A DNA stretch of 18,005 bases from Clostridia bacterium (GTDB lineage Bacteria; Bacillota_A; Clostridia; Oscillospirales; CAG-272), in NCBI GenBank assembly GCA_017626655.1, contig JAGAIH010000170.1:1-18005 (forward strand), written 5' to 3'. Of this stretch, positions 1 to 8,106 are shown in pieces (within the stretch, counting starts at the first letter, position 1; each line of letters opens with the position of its first letter). The notes under the pieces were generated by a model, which ran no database searches, had not been told where the DNA came from, and saw only the letters and a program-made list of their open reading frames with translations. The position numbers were made by a program, and so were the translations under genes.

Positions 1-470
<470 letters not shown>

Positions 471-484
471 TAGGAGGTGGCATT

Positions 485-2152
485 ATGCCGAAAGAAAATG
501 TAGTTACGGGCGTGCACGCTGGTGTTCACAACGCCCCTCACCGCAGCTTATTTCACGCCCTGGGGCTGACCGAGGAGGAGCAGAGAAGACCGCTGATCGG
601 CGTCGTCAGCTCCTACAACGAGATCGTGCCCGGCCACATGAATCTGGACAAGATCGTGGAGGCCGTCAAGATCGGTGTCGCCATGGCAGGGGGAACGCCC
701 ATTGTATTTCCCGCCATTGCCGTTTGCGACGGGATCGCCATGGGACACGTGGGCATGAAATACTCCCTCGTCACCCGGGATCTGATCGCTGACTCCACCG
801 AGGCCATGGCCCTGGCCCACGGCTTTGACGGCCTGGTCATGGTGCCCAACTGCGACAAGAACGTGCCGGGCCTGCTCATGGCGGCGGCGCGGGTGAATAT
901 CCCCACCGTATTCGTCAGCGGCGGTCCCATGCTTGCAGGCAGAGTGGAAGGCCAAAAAACCAGCCTTTCCTCCATGTTCGAGGCGGTGGGCGCCTACAAC
1001 GCGGGCAGGATCACCGACGAAAAGCTCTATGAGTACGAATGCAAGACCTGCCCCACCTGCGGCTCCTGCTCGGGTATGTATACCGCCAACTCCATGAACT
1101 GTCTGACCGAGGCGCTGGGTATGGGGCTTCGCGGGAACGGCACCATCCCCGCCGTCTATTCCGCCCGCATCGAGCTGGCCAAGCGCGCGGGCATGGCGGT
1201 GATGGAGCTGGTCCGCAGGAATATCTGCCCCCGCGATATCATGACCAAAGAAGCGCTTATGAACGCCCTGACCGTGGATATGGCCCTGGGTTGCTCCACC
1301 AACAGTATGCTCCATCTGCCCGCCATCGCCCACGAGTGCGGTGTAGAGCTGAATCTCGATATTGCCAATGAGATCAGCGCGGTCACGCCCAATCTCTGCC
1401 ACCTGGCACCGGCAGGCCGTACCTACATGGAGGATCTGAACGAGGCGGGCGGTGTCTATGCGGTCATGAACGAGCTGACCAAGAAGGGTTTGCTCCACAC
1501 AGACTGCATGACGGTCACGGGCAGGACCATTGGCGAGAACATTGCGGGCTGTATCAATCTGGATCCCGAGGTCATTCATCCCGTGGAAAATCCGTACAGC
1601 GAAACGGGCGGTATCGCGGTGCTCAAGGGCAATCTGGCCCCCGAGGGAAGCGTGGTCAAGCGTTCCGCCGTTCTCCCCGAGATGCTGGTGCATGAGGGAC
1701 CCGCCAAGGTATTCGATTCCGAGGAAGAAGCGCAGGCGGCCATCAACGCGGGCAAGATCGTGGCGGGTGACGTAGTTGTGATCCGTTACGAAGGCCCCAA
1801 GGGCGGTCCCGGTATGCGGGAGATGCTGAATCCCACCTCCGCGATCATGGGCATGGGGCTGGGCAACAGCGTAGCCCTCATCACCGACGGACGCTTCAGC
1901 GGCGCTACCCGCGGCGCGTGCATCGGCCACGTCACCCCCGAGGCGGCGTCGGGCGGTATGATCGGCGTGGTGGAGGACGGCGATCTCATTCGCATCGACA
2001 TCCCCGCAAACACCATTGAGTTGAAAGTGGACGCCGACGTTTTGGCCGAGCGCATGAAGAGCTTTGTCCCCAAGAAAAAAGAGCTGACCGGGTATCTGAA
2101 GCGTTATGCGGCCCTTGTTTCGGGCGGCGCTGCGGGGGCGATTCTGAACTGA
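485..2152 (+). CDS. ilvD: Dihydroxy-acid dehydratase
   Basis: Third common step of branched-chain amino acid synthesis: dehydration of 2,3-dihydroxy-isovalerate or -methylvalerate to the 2-keto acid, with an iron-sulfur cluster. The protein has 555 residues, normal for the family. Visible signatures are [14 protein letters not shown] (cluster Cys near residue 120), [19 protein letters not shown] (cluster Cys near 195), [16 protein letters not shown] and the C-terminal [16 protein letters not shown]. Near residue 50 the sequence reads [10 protein letters not shown]. Plant-type [2Fe-2S] enzymes have a third Cys (PCN) there, while E. coli IlvD, a [4Fe-4S] enzyme, also has PGH. An oxygen-sensitive [4Fe-4S] enzyme is therefore inferred, fitting an anaerobe. 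The start is set by TAGGAGG eight bases upstream. It lies 14 bases after ilvC and one base before the next gene. Confidence 0.97.
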   Translation: MPKENVVTGVHAGVHNAPHRSLFHALGLTEEEQRRPLIGVVSSYNEIVPGHMNLDKIVEAVKIGVAMAGGTPIVFPAIAVCDGIAMGHVGMKYSLVTRDLIADSTEAMALAHGFDGLVMVPNCDKNVPGLLMAAARVNIPTVFVSGGPMLAGRVEGQKTSLSSMFEAVGAYNAGRITDEKLYEYECKTCPTCGSCSGMYTANSMNCLTEALGMGLRGNGTIPAVYSARIELAKRAGMAVMELVRRNICPRDIMTKEALMNALTVDMALGCSTNSMLHLPAIAHECGVELNLDIANEISAVTPNLCHLAPAGRTYMEDLNEAGGVYAVMNELTKKGLLHTDCMTVTGRTIGENIAGCINLDPEVIHPVENPYSETGGIAVLKGNLAPEGSVVKRSAVLPEMLVHEGPAKVFDSEEEAQAAINAGKIVAGDVVVIRYEGPKGGPGMREMLNPTSAIMGMGLGNSVALITDGRFSGATRGACIGHVTPEAASGGMIGVVEDGDLIRIDIPANTIELKVDADVLAERMKSFVPKKKELTGYLKRYAALVSGGAAGAILN

Positions 2153-2153
2153 T

Positions 2154-3311
2154 ATGAAGGAATTGAAGGATCGTCTCTACGCCCTCTGCATTTTCCGTGA
2201 TCTTTTGGAGGATCCGGTGCTTCACGCCCTGTTTTCCTACGTCAAGCACCCCTCCGCCGCCGCTTACGCCGAATTCGTCTCGCTCCTGTATACCGCGAAC
2301 GGAGGAGACCTGGGCGGGCACGTCAAGGAGATCTGTCTAAACAGCGAGAACCCGTTCGTGAAGCGGGTGGCATCAGGGAAGCCGATCCCCGCCTACATGC
2401 GGGAAGCGGCGGAATACGAGCTGGACACGCTACAGGCTATTTGCTCGTTGGATAAGAGCGCCCTGGCCCCGCTGTGCAAATACGCGGGCTTTCTGCCCGA
2501 TTTTACCTCGACCGAGCTCGGGCTCAAGGAGCTCTATCTCCGCCGCGCCGAGAATATCGGTAAGTACGGCTACGGGATCTACGCCAAGCACAGGATGTTC
2601 TGCGTGGATGGGGATGGCGTCATTGTTCCCGTTCTCCATCCCGACCACACAGAGCTTGGCGACCTCGTGGACTACGAGCGTGAGCGGCAGACCGTCATAG
2701 ACAACACGAAAGCCCTGCTTGCGGGTAAGCCCGCCGCCAACATCCTGCTCACGGGGGATGCCGGTACGGGCAAATCCTCCACCGTCAAGGCGGTGGCCAA
2801 CGCTCTATGGGAGGAGGGACTTCGCCTGATCGAGGTGCGAAAGGATCAGCTTCGCAGTTTTCCCGGGATCCTGGATGAGCTTTCGGGCAATCCGTTGAAA
2901 TTCGTGCTGTTCATTGACGATCTTTCGTTTTCCAAGGACGACGACAGCTTCAACGGACTCAAAGCGGTACTGGAAGGATCGGTCGCCGCGAGGTCCGCGA
3001 ACGTAGTCATCTACGCCACGAGCAACCGCCGCCATCTCATCAAAGAGACCTTCTCCGACCGCGAGGGCGACGACGTACACCGCAACGATACCATGCAGGA
3101 GCTCGCATCTCTTTCGGAACGGTTCGGCATCCATATCACGTTCTCGAAGCCCAACAAGGAAACCTTCCTGCGTATCGTTCATCGCCTGGCGGAGGAAAAC
3201 GGGATCGGCATACCCGAAAGCGAGCTGGATCTGTTGGCCGAGCGTTTCGCGCTGGAGCGGGGCGGTCGGTCGGCGAGGATCGCCAAGCAGCTTGTGGACG
3301 GGATTCTTTAG
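2154..3311 (+). CDS. DUF815-family AAA+ ATPase
   Basis: Predicted cytoplasmic P-loop ATPase of 385 residues, matching the usual size of DUF815 (PF05673) proteins, whose cellular role is unknown. The N-terminal ~170 residues are helical and less conserved. The ATPase core follows: Walker A in LLTGDAGTGKSSTVKAVAN (about residue 200), Walker B in FVLFIDDLSF (about 255), a sensor-1-like stretch VVIYATSNRRHLI, then a C-terminal lid with GRSARIAKQLVDG. The ATG lies one base after the ilvD stop and the upstream GGGGCG is a weak ribosome site, so translation probably depends on ribosomes finishing ilvD. The biosynthetic neighbours do not explain its function. Family assignment is good; function is unknown. 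Confidence 0.9.
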   Translation: MKELKDRLYALCIFRDLLEDPVLHALFSYVKHPSAAAYAEFVSLLYTANGGDLGGHVKEICLNSENPFVKRVASGKPIPAYMREAAEYELDTLQAICSLDKSALAPLCKYAGFLPDFTSTELGLKELYLRRAENIGKYGYGIYAKHRMFCVDGDGVIVPVLHPDHTELGDLVDYERERQTVIDNTKALLAGKPAANILLTGDAGTGKSSTVKAVANALWEEGLRLIEVRKDQLRSFPGILDELSGNPLKFVLFIDDLSFSKDDDSFNGLKAVLEGSVAARSANVVIYATSNRRHLIKETFSDREGDDVHRNDTMQELASLSERFGIHITFSKPNKETFLRIVHRLAEENGIGIPESELDLLAERFALERGGRSARIAKQLVDGIL

Positions 3312-3511
3312 AGGTGAAAGAGGAACGCGCCGCCAGCATCCGCTGCTGAAATCAGAAGGCCCGGATCCTCGGGATCATTGGGTAAACAGATCCGGTGAGA
3401 CTTTGTGGCGGACCAAAGCAGACGAACGCCGTCCCGACGGCAGGTACCAAAGAGAACTCCGCAAACCGTCAGCTCTTCATTGATCGCGGGATACATGGAT
3501 ACCCGGAGCAT
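3308..3511 (-). pseudogene. Short gene fragment of unknown origin next to a deletion scar
   Basis: A 67-codon frame starts at an ATG preceded by AAGGAAAT, only about a dozen bases after the stop of the glycosidase remnant at 3524. It therefore looks like the start of the next gene in a former minus-strand operon. It ends at a TAA whose bases overlap the last codons of the DUF815 ATPase on the other strand, so it is probably cut off by a rearrangement. The product begins MLRVSMYPAINEEL and has no recognisable domain. A 7-bp inverted repeat (CCGGATC/GATCCGG, about 3360-3393) lies inside it, without a T-run. It could also be non-coding. Confidence 0.3.
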
Positions 3512-3523
3512 GATATTTCCTTC

Positions 3524-4067
3524 TTACAGCAGGGTGCCGGAGTCGATCTGAAGCCATGCCCAGCGCGCGTCGCCGCAACGTTCGGTGGACAAATGATAGG
3601 ACTGATCATTGAGTGTCACGAAGGCGGTCTCACAATCGGAGGCAAAGGGGCCAAAGCGGATGCGGATGGACTCAGCGCGGCAATCACCCTTGACCGTGAG
3701 ACTCATTGATTGGGTATTGACTGTGGGATATGCCGTTTCCATATCCATGGTCGCATTCGTATTGACGAGGGGGAAATCCTTGACCGAAACACTCCACCCC
3801 TTGGGAAGACGGGGCATGATTTTGACGGTATCCCCCATACGGGCGAGATACCCGTTACGATATGGAAGCACTTCATAGCCTCGGCTAACTGCACAAGGTT
3901 GCCCAGCTTACCCACCCGGGTGGCGGCGTCAAAATCCAGATGGAGATGGTGGAACAGGGGATCCTCATAGTCGAAGAACTTGGCGTACATGGGCCAGGTG
4001 CCGTACTTGTCCATGAGGCTGTCATCGTGGCTAAGGTAAAATTCGCGGGCCGTATCCATACGCCGAT
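3524..4067 (-). pseudogene. C-terminal remnant of a large glycosidase-like protein, frameshifted
   Basis: Two minus-strand frames join into one plausible protein tail. The upstream frame reads EGLDRRMDTAREFYLSHDDS, then KYGTWPMYAKFFDYEDPLFH and KLGNLVQLAEAM. A one-base shift near 3877 leads into EVLPYRNGYLARMGDTVKIM, then PRLPKGWSVSVKDFPLVNTN, ending SGTLL before a TAA. The pattern (helical end, then LP.LP.GW and a beta-rich end) resembles the C-terminal part of (alpha/alpha)6-barrel glycosidases such as GH95 or GH78; this is a resemblance only. The N-terminal bulk is gone: coding similarity stops near 4067, exactly where a plus-strand AraC remnant begins. The piece is thus both truncated and frameshifted. 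Confidence 0.6.
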
Positions 4068-4780
4068 CCAAACCTTCCATCTTCATTCCCACACCTTCCG
4101 GGAGGTGGTATGCTATACCCAAGGTACCGGGACGGTGGTAATCGACGGGACTCTTGTTGGCTTTGAAACGGAAGATATTTTCTTCCTTCCGCCCGGCAGC
4201 GTTCATTCCGACCACGCCGACGACGGCTTCAAGAATATTCACTATGAATTTGAGGACATCTCCTTCCCTTACCACACCCGGATCAAAATCCGAGACACCG
4301 ATGCGGGTGATTTCCTGTCCGTGATCACAAGACTCTACAATGAATACCAGCTGAAGCGCAAGAATTACGCGGAGATCGTAGACAGTCTTCACGACGTGCT
4401 TCTTCACTATCTCACAGCCTTTTCGGATCTTGTTCCCCATCATCCCTGTGTCGAATTTGCCATCAACCAGATCGTTACCAACTTTTCCGATCCGTTTTAC
4501 GATCTCAACCAGATGATGGCCCACATCCATATGAACCCCGACTATTTCCGTAAGCTTTTCAAAAAAGGAAATGGGGGGTTCCCCCCTGAAGTATCTTACG
4601 CAGATCCGCGTTTCTCATGCGAAGCGGCTTTTGCGCCTTAGGCAACGGTCGCCATGTCGATTCGAGAAATCGCGTGGCTTTCGGGCTTTCGCGACAGCCT
4701 GTATTTCTCCCGTGTGTTTAAAAAGATTACCGGTGCCGCACCGCAGGATTGGGCATACATTCATTTTAATGAATCGTATC
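4068..4780 (+). pseudogene. AraC-family transcriptional regulator, decayed
   Basis: Recognisable as an AraC regulator with an N-terminal cupin (TFHLHSHTFREVVCYTQGTG, then VVIDGTLVGFETEDIFFLPP) and a C-terminal double helix-turn-helix (INQIVTNFSDPFYDLNQMMA; HMNPDYFRKLF; KYLTQIRVSHAKRLLRL; MSIREIAWLSGFRDSLYFSR). The start is missing: the frame runs into the antisense glycosidase remnant instead of a start codon with a ribosome site. An extra A in the six-A run at about 4560-4565 moves the helix-turn-helix into another frame. A second shift near 4640 restores the first frame, so about 25 codons between the DNA-binding helices are read wrongly and a TAG lies in the original frame. Paired indels could be assembly errors, but the lost N-terminus supports real decay. 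It probably once controlled the adjacent glycosidase. Confidence 0.8.
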
Positions 4781-4861
4781 GGTCAGCCGTTTCATTCGCC
4801 GGATCGTTCCGTATTATGACCGTAGACCAATTCTCCGTAATTAAATATATTTTCGAAAAAC

Positions 4862-4925
4862 AAGGATTTTTACCATCCTTCTTTTGCTATACACTATTTG
4901 CCCTTTTTCGGGGCTTTTTCTTTTT
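4862..4925 (+). terminator. Two weak terminator-like hairpins after the AraC remnant
   Basis: AAGGAT/ATCCTT (4862-4879) is followed by CTTTTG. A short GCCC/GGGC hairpin close to 4900-4915 is followed by a long T-rich tract. Both read in the plus direction and would end transcription of the former AraC gene before it meets the opposing small RNA gene. Stems are short and AT-rich. Confidence 0.4.
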
Positions 4926-4952
4926 TTGGGGCTTATATCCGTCGGCTTACAT

Positions 4953-5062
4953 AGAAAAGTGCTGAGCCATTCGCTTACTGAAAAGCTTTTGACTCAGCCC
5001 CTTTTGTGGCGGAGATGGGGGGATGACGGTTAGGTACACAACGCCCTATACTCCTTAAGATG
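4953..5062 (-). ncRNA. Putative small RNA, copy A
   Basis: A short transcription unit without a credible protein. A promoter (5068-5096) precedes about 60 transcribed bases that match a second copy at 16465-16540 without gaps; counting the -10 region, identity is about 63 of 78 positions over 5003-5080. It ends in a hairpin, GCTGAGTC/GGCTCAGC (4961-4968 with 4991-4998), followed by a T-rich CTTTTCTAT. Conserved parts in RNA sense are GCCAUCU, AAGGAGUA, GUUGUGUAC, and a C-rich CCCCCAUCUCC plus CCACAAA just before the terminator. The CUCC can pair with the upstream GGAG. The C-rich segment resembles anti-Shine-Dalgarno regions of Firmicutes trans-acting small RNAs, and also the 3' end of some tRNA-Ser or tmRNA genes (CAUCUCCGCCA). 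No known family was recognised. Confidence 0.6.
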
Positions 5063-5067
5063 GCTAT

Positions 5068-5096
5068 ATTATATCACAAAGATCCGCCCCTGCCAA
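5068..5096 (-). promoter_or_regulatory. Promoter of small RNA copy A
   Basis: Read on the minus strand: -35 TTGGCA (5091-5096), 17-base spacer, -10 TATAAT (5068-5073). This is one mismatch from the sigma-70/SigA consensus, and the placement relative to the conserved core is identical to copy B. Confidence 0.75.
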
Positions 5097-5106
5097 CCGT
5101 TTTGCG

Positions 5107-5570
5107 TCAAAGCCTCCGCAGCCGCCGCACTCTGCTCAAGGCTTCCCCCGCTGTGTATAGCACCGCGATCGCGCGGCAGGTGTCCGAGCCGTACTGATCG
5201 TCGTTGGCGGGGTCTCCGCTGAAGAGGCCCGGGAGCCGTCCGCCCTCTGTGCGGGGATCTCGGGGGCGGTTATCGAGTAGTCGTTGGGCAGGTCCACGGT
5301 GCCGTGGTAGTGGGGGCGTGGAGGATCCGGCCCTTGGAGATGCAGATCTTTTCATAGGACGCCTTTTGGCGGGGTGGTTTCCCGCTGTTCCATGGATTCT
5401 TTTCAGTGGAATGGAGGCCCCACGGCCGACGCAGACCATTTCGGCCTGCCGCACATTGATCCCATCAATGGAGGGAGACAGGATCCCCTTCCATTCGTTG
5501 CCCGTAAACATGGTCTCGCCCGCCTGATGGGCGGTGGTAACGGTATCGGGCAGGGTTACCGTTTTTGCCC
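5107..5570 (-). pseudogene. Frameshifted remnant of a GH2-like glycosidase N-terminus
   Basis: Right after the TAG stop of the 5575 sialidase-like gene, the same frame continues as KTVTLPDTVTTAHQAGETMF and TGNEWKGILSPSIDGINVRQ. The homology then moves to a second frame (KASYEKICISKGRILH) and to a third (HGTVDLPNDYSITAPEIPAQ). VDLPNDYSI-x-x-P is the typical signature of the N-terminal sugar-binding domain of GH2 beta-galactosidases and beta-glucuronidases. No start codon with a ribosome site, no catalytic barrel, and at least two frameshifts are seen. The piece stops near 5107, next to the small RNA promoter. It is most likely the relic of a third gene in the sialidase-like operon. Confidence 0.55.
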
Positions 5571-5574
5571 CTCG

Positions 5575-6663
5575 CTACCGCTCCAGCCTCCAGACCGTCT
5601 GCATGATCACAGCCGGACGGTCCGCCCGCTCTTTGGCATAGAATACCGTAAGAATATCTCCATTAAGAAGTTCTACCGAGGCGGGATAGCCCAAGTCATG
5701 ATGAACGCCATTGATATACAGATCGTGGTCCGTGTCCCAGGTGTGCCCGTTGTCGCGGCTGACCATGACCTTGATGCCGTAAGGAGGCTGGCGGTATCCG
5801 TAGGTGGAGATGAGCGTCCCGTCGGAAAGCTTCAGCAGATGGGGGGGAGAGCCGCCCTGATCGGCCAGGAGGGGCCGCGGAGCCGAGAAGGATCGCCCTC
5901 TGTCCGAGGATTCGGATTGGTAGACCGTGAAGAGGCCTTGCCCCTGCACGCGAATGTGTACCAGGATACGCCCGTCCTCCAGAACGATGGCATGGGGCTC
6001 GTGGCTTTCCAGGCCGGGAATGTCGGGGATCTCCCCCAGCAGCTCGCTTTGCCCATCAGGGGTAAGGCGATACGCCGCCAGATGACGGTCGGGGGAGCGG
6101 GGGGCACCGAAGTATCGGCCCACGTACAAAATGTCCCCTTCCGGTGTCAGCGTAGGCCCGTGAGGGGAGGTAACGGGACACCGCAGAACCTCCCCGAAGG
6201 TCTTACCGCCGTCGTGGCTGACGATGAAGGTAGACCCCAGATAGGCTTCCTCGGCCGACTCGCCGTCCAGCACGTCCAGATAGCCGCTGATGTAGGGATT
6301 GTCGCCGTCCTTTCGCTCGGCGGTCTCCCAGTAGCCCCGATTATAGGCGCGCTGAGCCTCCTTGGTGTTGTTGAAGCTGGTGACGAGCAGGCTACGGTCC
6401 CCGAAGGGGAGGATCCCCGCGTCGCGGTCATCCAGCGGTGTATCCATGATGACGGCAGGGCGGCTCCAGGAAGCGCCTTCATCATCGCTGACACACATGA
6501 CCACCTTCCCGAAGGGGCAGATATGACGGTACCGAAATCCCGAAGCCACCATGGCTAACCGCCCGTCCTGCAAACGGGCCACCGAAGGCCACGCAAAATA
6601 ACCGTTGGCAGGGTTGGTGGGGTTGGAGCAAATGACCTTGATCTCCTTTACGGTAATTTTCAT
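5575..6663 (-). CDS. Sialidase-superfamily (BNR/Asp-box) protein, cytoplasmic
   Basis: A six-bladed propeller-type protein of 362 residues without a signal peptide. Four Asp boxes (S-x-D-x-G-x-[ST]-[WF]) are visible: SDDEGASW, SHDGGKTF, SSDRGRSF and SRDNGHTW. The first blade starts at WPSVARLQDGRLAMVASG. Annotation pipelines would call this exo-alpha-sialidase, but the classical FRIP-type arginine motif is not evident, so activity on sialic acid is not shown. The start chosen is ATG at 6663, preceded by AAAGGAG with seven bases between; an upstream in-frame ATG at 6687 overlaps the previous stop (ATGA) and lacks a better ribosome site. It follows its paralogue at 6684 in the same operon. It probably handles imported oligosaccharides in the cytoplasm. 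Confidence 0.85.
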   Translation of the reverse strand: MKITVKEIKVICSNPTNPANGYFAWPSVARLQDGRLAMVASGFRYRHICPFGKVVMCVSDDEGASWSRPAVIMDTPLDDRDAGILPFGDRSLLVTSFNNTKEAQRAYNRGYWETAERKDGDNPYISGYLDVLDGESAEEAYLGSTFIVSHDGGKTFGEVLRCPVTSPHGPTLTPEGDILYVGRYFGAPRSPDRHLAAYRLTPDGQSELLGEIPDIPGLESHEPHAIVLEDGRILVHIRVQGQGLFTVYQSESSDRGRSFSAPRPLLADQGGSPPHLLKLSDGTLISTYGYRQPPYGIKVMVSRDNGHTWDTDHDLYINGVHHDLGYPASVELLNGDILTVFYAKERADRPAVIMQTVWRLER

Positions 6664-6683
6664 GTGCGTATCTCCTTTCGGGA

Positions 6684-7799
6684 TCATCCGATCAGCTCGT
6701 CGTAGCGGACCTTGGTAATTTTAGCGCTGTTCAGGCAGATCCCGGTCCCGTTGCTGTGATAGTAGGCGACCAGGAATCCGTCGGCGACCTCCAGGATGGC
6801 TGGGTAGCAGTAGCTCTCGCTTTGGTCATCCTCCAGGAGGTAACAGCTTGCGGTGAAGGCATGGAAGCCGCCGCCCCCTTTGGTTGCTTCCACGAAGGAA
6901 AGTCCCCCGTCGCGGCTGACCGCGCACACGTAGGGGGTGCGCTTGGGACTGCCCCATCCTTCCGCATTGGGGTGTAGGCAGGTGTATGAGAGGGGATTGA
7001 ATACCGCCACCGTATAAGCTCCCGCCTCTCTGATCTGCATAGGCGAGTCGGGAGAGGTGAAGCACAGGCAGGGGGTGACGGGCCCCCACGTCTCGCCTCC
7101 GTCGGCGGAGAAGCACTGGTACTGATGGCCGTAGGCGGTCCTGCACCACATCCAGACCCGTCCGTCGGGGAGCTCGTACAGGCCGGGCTCCTGAAGCTGG
7201 GTGGGATCGTCCCGGAAGGGGGAGTAGACTGCCTCGGGGGACATGGTCCAGCTTTGGCCGTCATCGTCCGAGAAGCAGACCCGCAAGGACCCGGGGAGCA
7301 GTCCTCGATTGCCGGACTTGCCATGATAGGCCGCGGGGATCAGGAGGCGGCCGTTTTTCAGTCGGATGAGGCGGTCGTTGTTGACGACGTAGTATCCGTC
7401 CTCAGTCATGCAGGGGACCGGCTCACCAAAGGTCTTCCCCTCGTCCGCCGAGCGTACAAGATAGGGCATACAGAGCAGGTCGTCTCCCTTCATGGACTTG
7501 CGGAGATACAGAAGCCCCAGGTCGCCGTTTTGCATCCGCATCAGGCTGACCGACATGATGTTGAGGGCGTCGGTATCCTTCTCGATCAGGATTCCGCCGT
7601 CATACCAGGTCTCGCCCTCGTCGGAGGAATAGCAGGCCGCCACTCTGGCTGTGGCGTGGTCCTGCCAGCTATCACCGTAATACTGTGTGTAGGCGTACAG
7701 GATGCGCCCGTCCTTCAGACGGAGCAGAGATCCCTCCCCGTTGCGGGGATTTTTCTCGCCGGTGCTCAAAAAAAGCACTTTCTTGCCGATCTTTTTCAT
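6684..7799 (-). CDS. Sialidase-superfamily (BNR/Asp-box) protein, cytoplasmic, paralogue
   Basis: A 371-residue protein of the same superfamily as its downstream neighbour. Five Asp-box-like repeats are seen: SSDEGETW, SADEGKTF, SDDDGQSW, SADGGETW and SRDGGLSF. Other conserved parts are EGSLLRLKDGRILYAYTQYY and QEPGLYELPDGRVWMWCRTA. There is no signal peptide. The start is ATG at 7799 with a perfect AGGAGG five bases upstream; the longer open frame up to 7979 is excluded because it would contain the promoter at 7909-7937. First gene of the operon. The two paralogues in tandem suggest two linkages or two steps on the same glycan. Sialidase activity is a family-level guess; hydrolase or lyase activity on another acidic or neutral sugar is possible. 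Confidence 0.87.
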   Translation of the reverse strand: MKKIGKKVLFLSTGEKNPRNGEGSLLRLKDGRILYAYTQYYGDSWQDHATARVAACYSSDEGETWYDGGILIEKDTDALNIMSVSLMRMQNGDLGLLYLRKSMKGDDLLCMPYLVRSADEGKTFGEPVPCMTEDGYYVVNNDRLIRLKNGRLLIPAAYHGKSGNRGLLPGSLRVCFSDDDGQSWTMSPEAVYSPFRDDPTQLQEPGLYELPDGRVWMWCRTAYGHQYQCFSADGGETWGPVTPCLCFTSPDSPMQIREAGAYTVAVFNPLSYTCLHPNAEGWGSPKRTPYVCAVSRDGGLSFVEATKGGGGFHAFTASCYLLEDDQSESYCYPAILEVADGFLVAYYHSNGTGICLNSAKITKVRYDELIG

Positions 7800-7825
7800 G
7801 ATTACCTCCTGATAGGGGAGTCGGT

Positions 7826-7840
7826 ACGTATGCCATACGT
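7826..7840 (-). promoter_or_regulatory. Palindrome in the leader of the sialidase-like operon
   Basis: Perfect inverted repeat ACGTAT-GCC-ATACGT, between the predicted transcription start (about 7900) and the start codon at 7799. It could be an operator or a small leader hairpin. Confidence 0.4.
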
Positions 7841-7908
7841 TTTGGAAGATCTCTATAAAGAGCCTCGCGTCTCGGACGGCTGTGTCAGATCGTCTGTTCT
7901 GATAATTT

Positions 7909-7937
7909 ATTATACTGTAAATACCGTATTTTGTCAA
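7909..7937 (-). promoter_or_regulatory. Promoter of the sialidase-like operon with operator-like palindrome in its spacer
   Basis: On the minus strand: -35 TTGACA (7932-7937), 17-base spacer, -10 TATAAT (7909-7914), a full consensus match. The spacer contains the perfect palindrome AAATAC-C-GTATTT (7919-7931 on the plus strand). A bound protein there would block polymerase, so repression in the absence of inducer is inferred. The predicted leader is about 100 bases. Confidence 0.8.
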
Positions 7938-8040
7938 CAGGTAATGAGGCTTCTTCACTTGCTTGAAAGATCTGCTCACATAGAGAGTATACCGCGACCA
8001 TCTTCAGATAAGAAGCGGAGATCCCAGTTTCGGCTTACGT

Positions 8041-8087
8041 AAAACCGTGGCCATCCCCCCATCCCACGGACGGAGGACAGCCACGGT
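8041..8087 (-). terminator. Intrinsic terminator of the large discoidin gene
   Basis: In minus-strand RNA: ACCGTGGC (8080-8087) pairs with GCCACGGT (8044-8051), followed by TTTTAC. It lies 20 bases after the stop of the gene ending at 8107. The loop is long (28 bases). Confidence 0.75.
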
Positions 8088-8106
8088 CTCATACCCAAGC
8101 GACCGA

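Noticed and set aside
548..1930. Long minus-strand open frame of 460 codons inside ilvD
   Set aside because: It is antisense to a fully conserved dihydroxy-acid dehydratase; His/Gly/Ala-rich composition is typical of the mirror frame of a GC-rich gene.
3703..4530. Minus-strand open frame of 275 codons
   Set aside because: Its upstream half is antisense to the AraC remnant. Only the part below about 4067 carries real protein similarity, listed as the glycosidase remnant.
5007..5022. Possible tRNA-Ser or tmRNA 3' end (reverse complement reads CCCCCCATCTCCGCCA)
   Set aside because: No matching acceptor 5' half, T-arm, anticodon arm or tag sequence is found nearby, so no tRNA or tmRNA gene is supported.
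5374..6558. Plus-strand open frame of 394 codons
   Set aside because: Antisense to the Asp-box gene at 5575-6663; no domain and no ribosome site.
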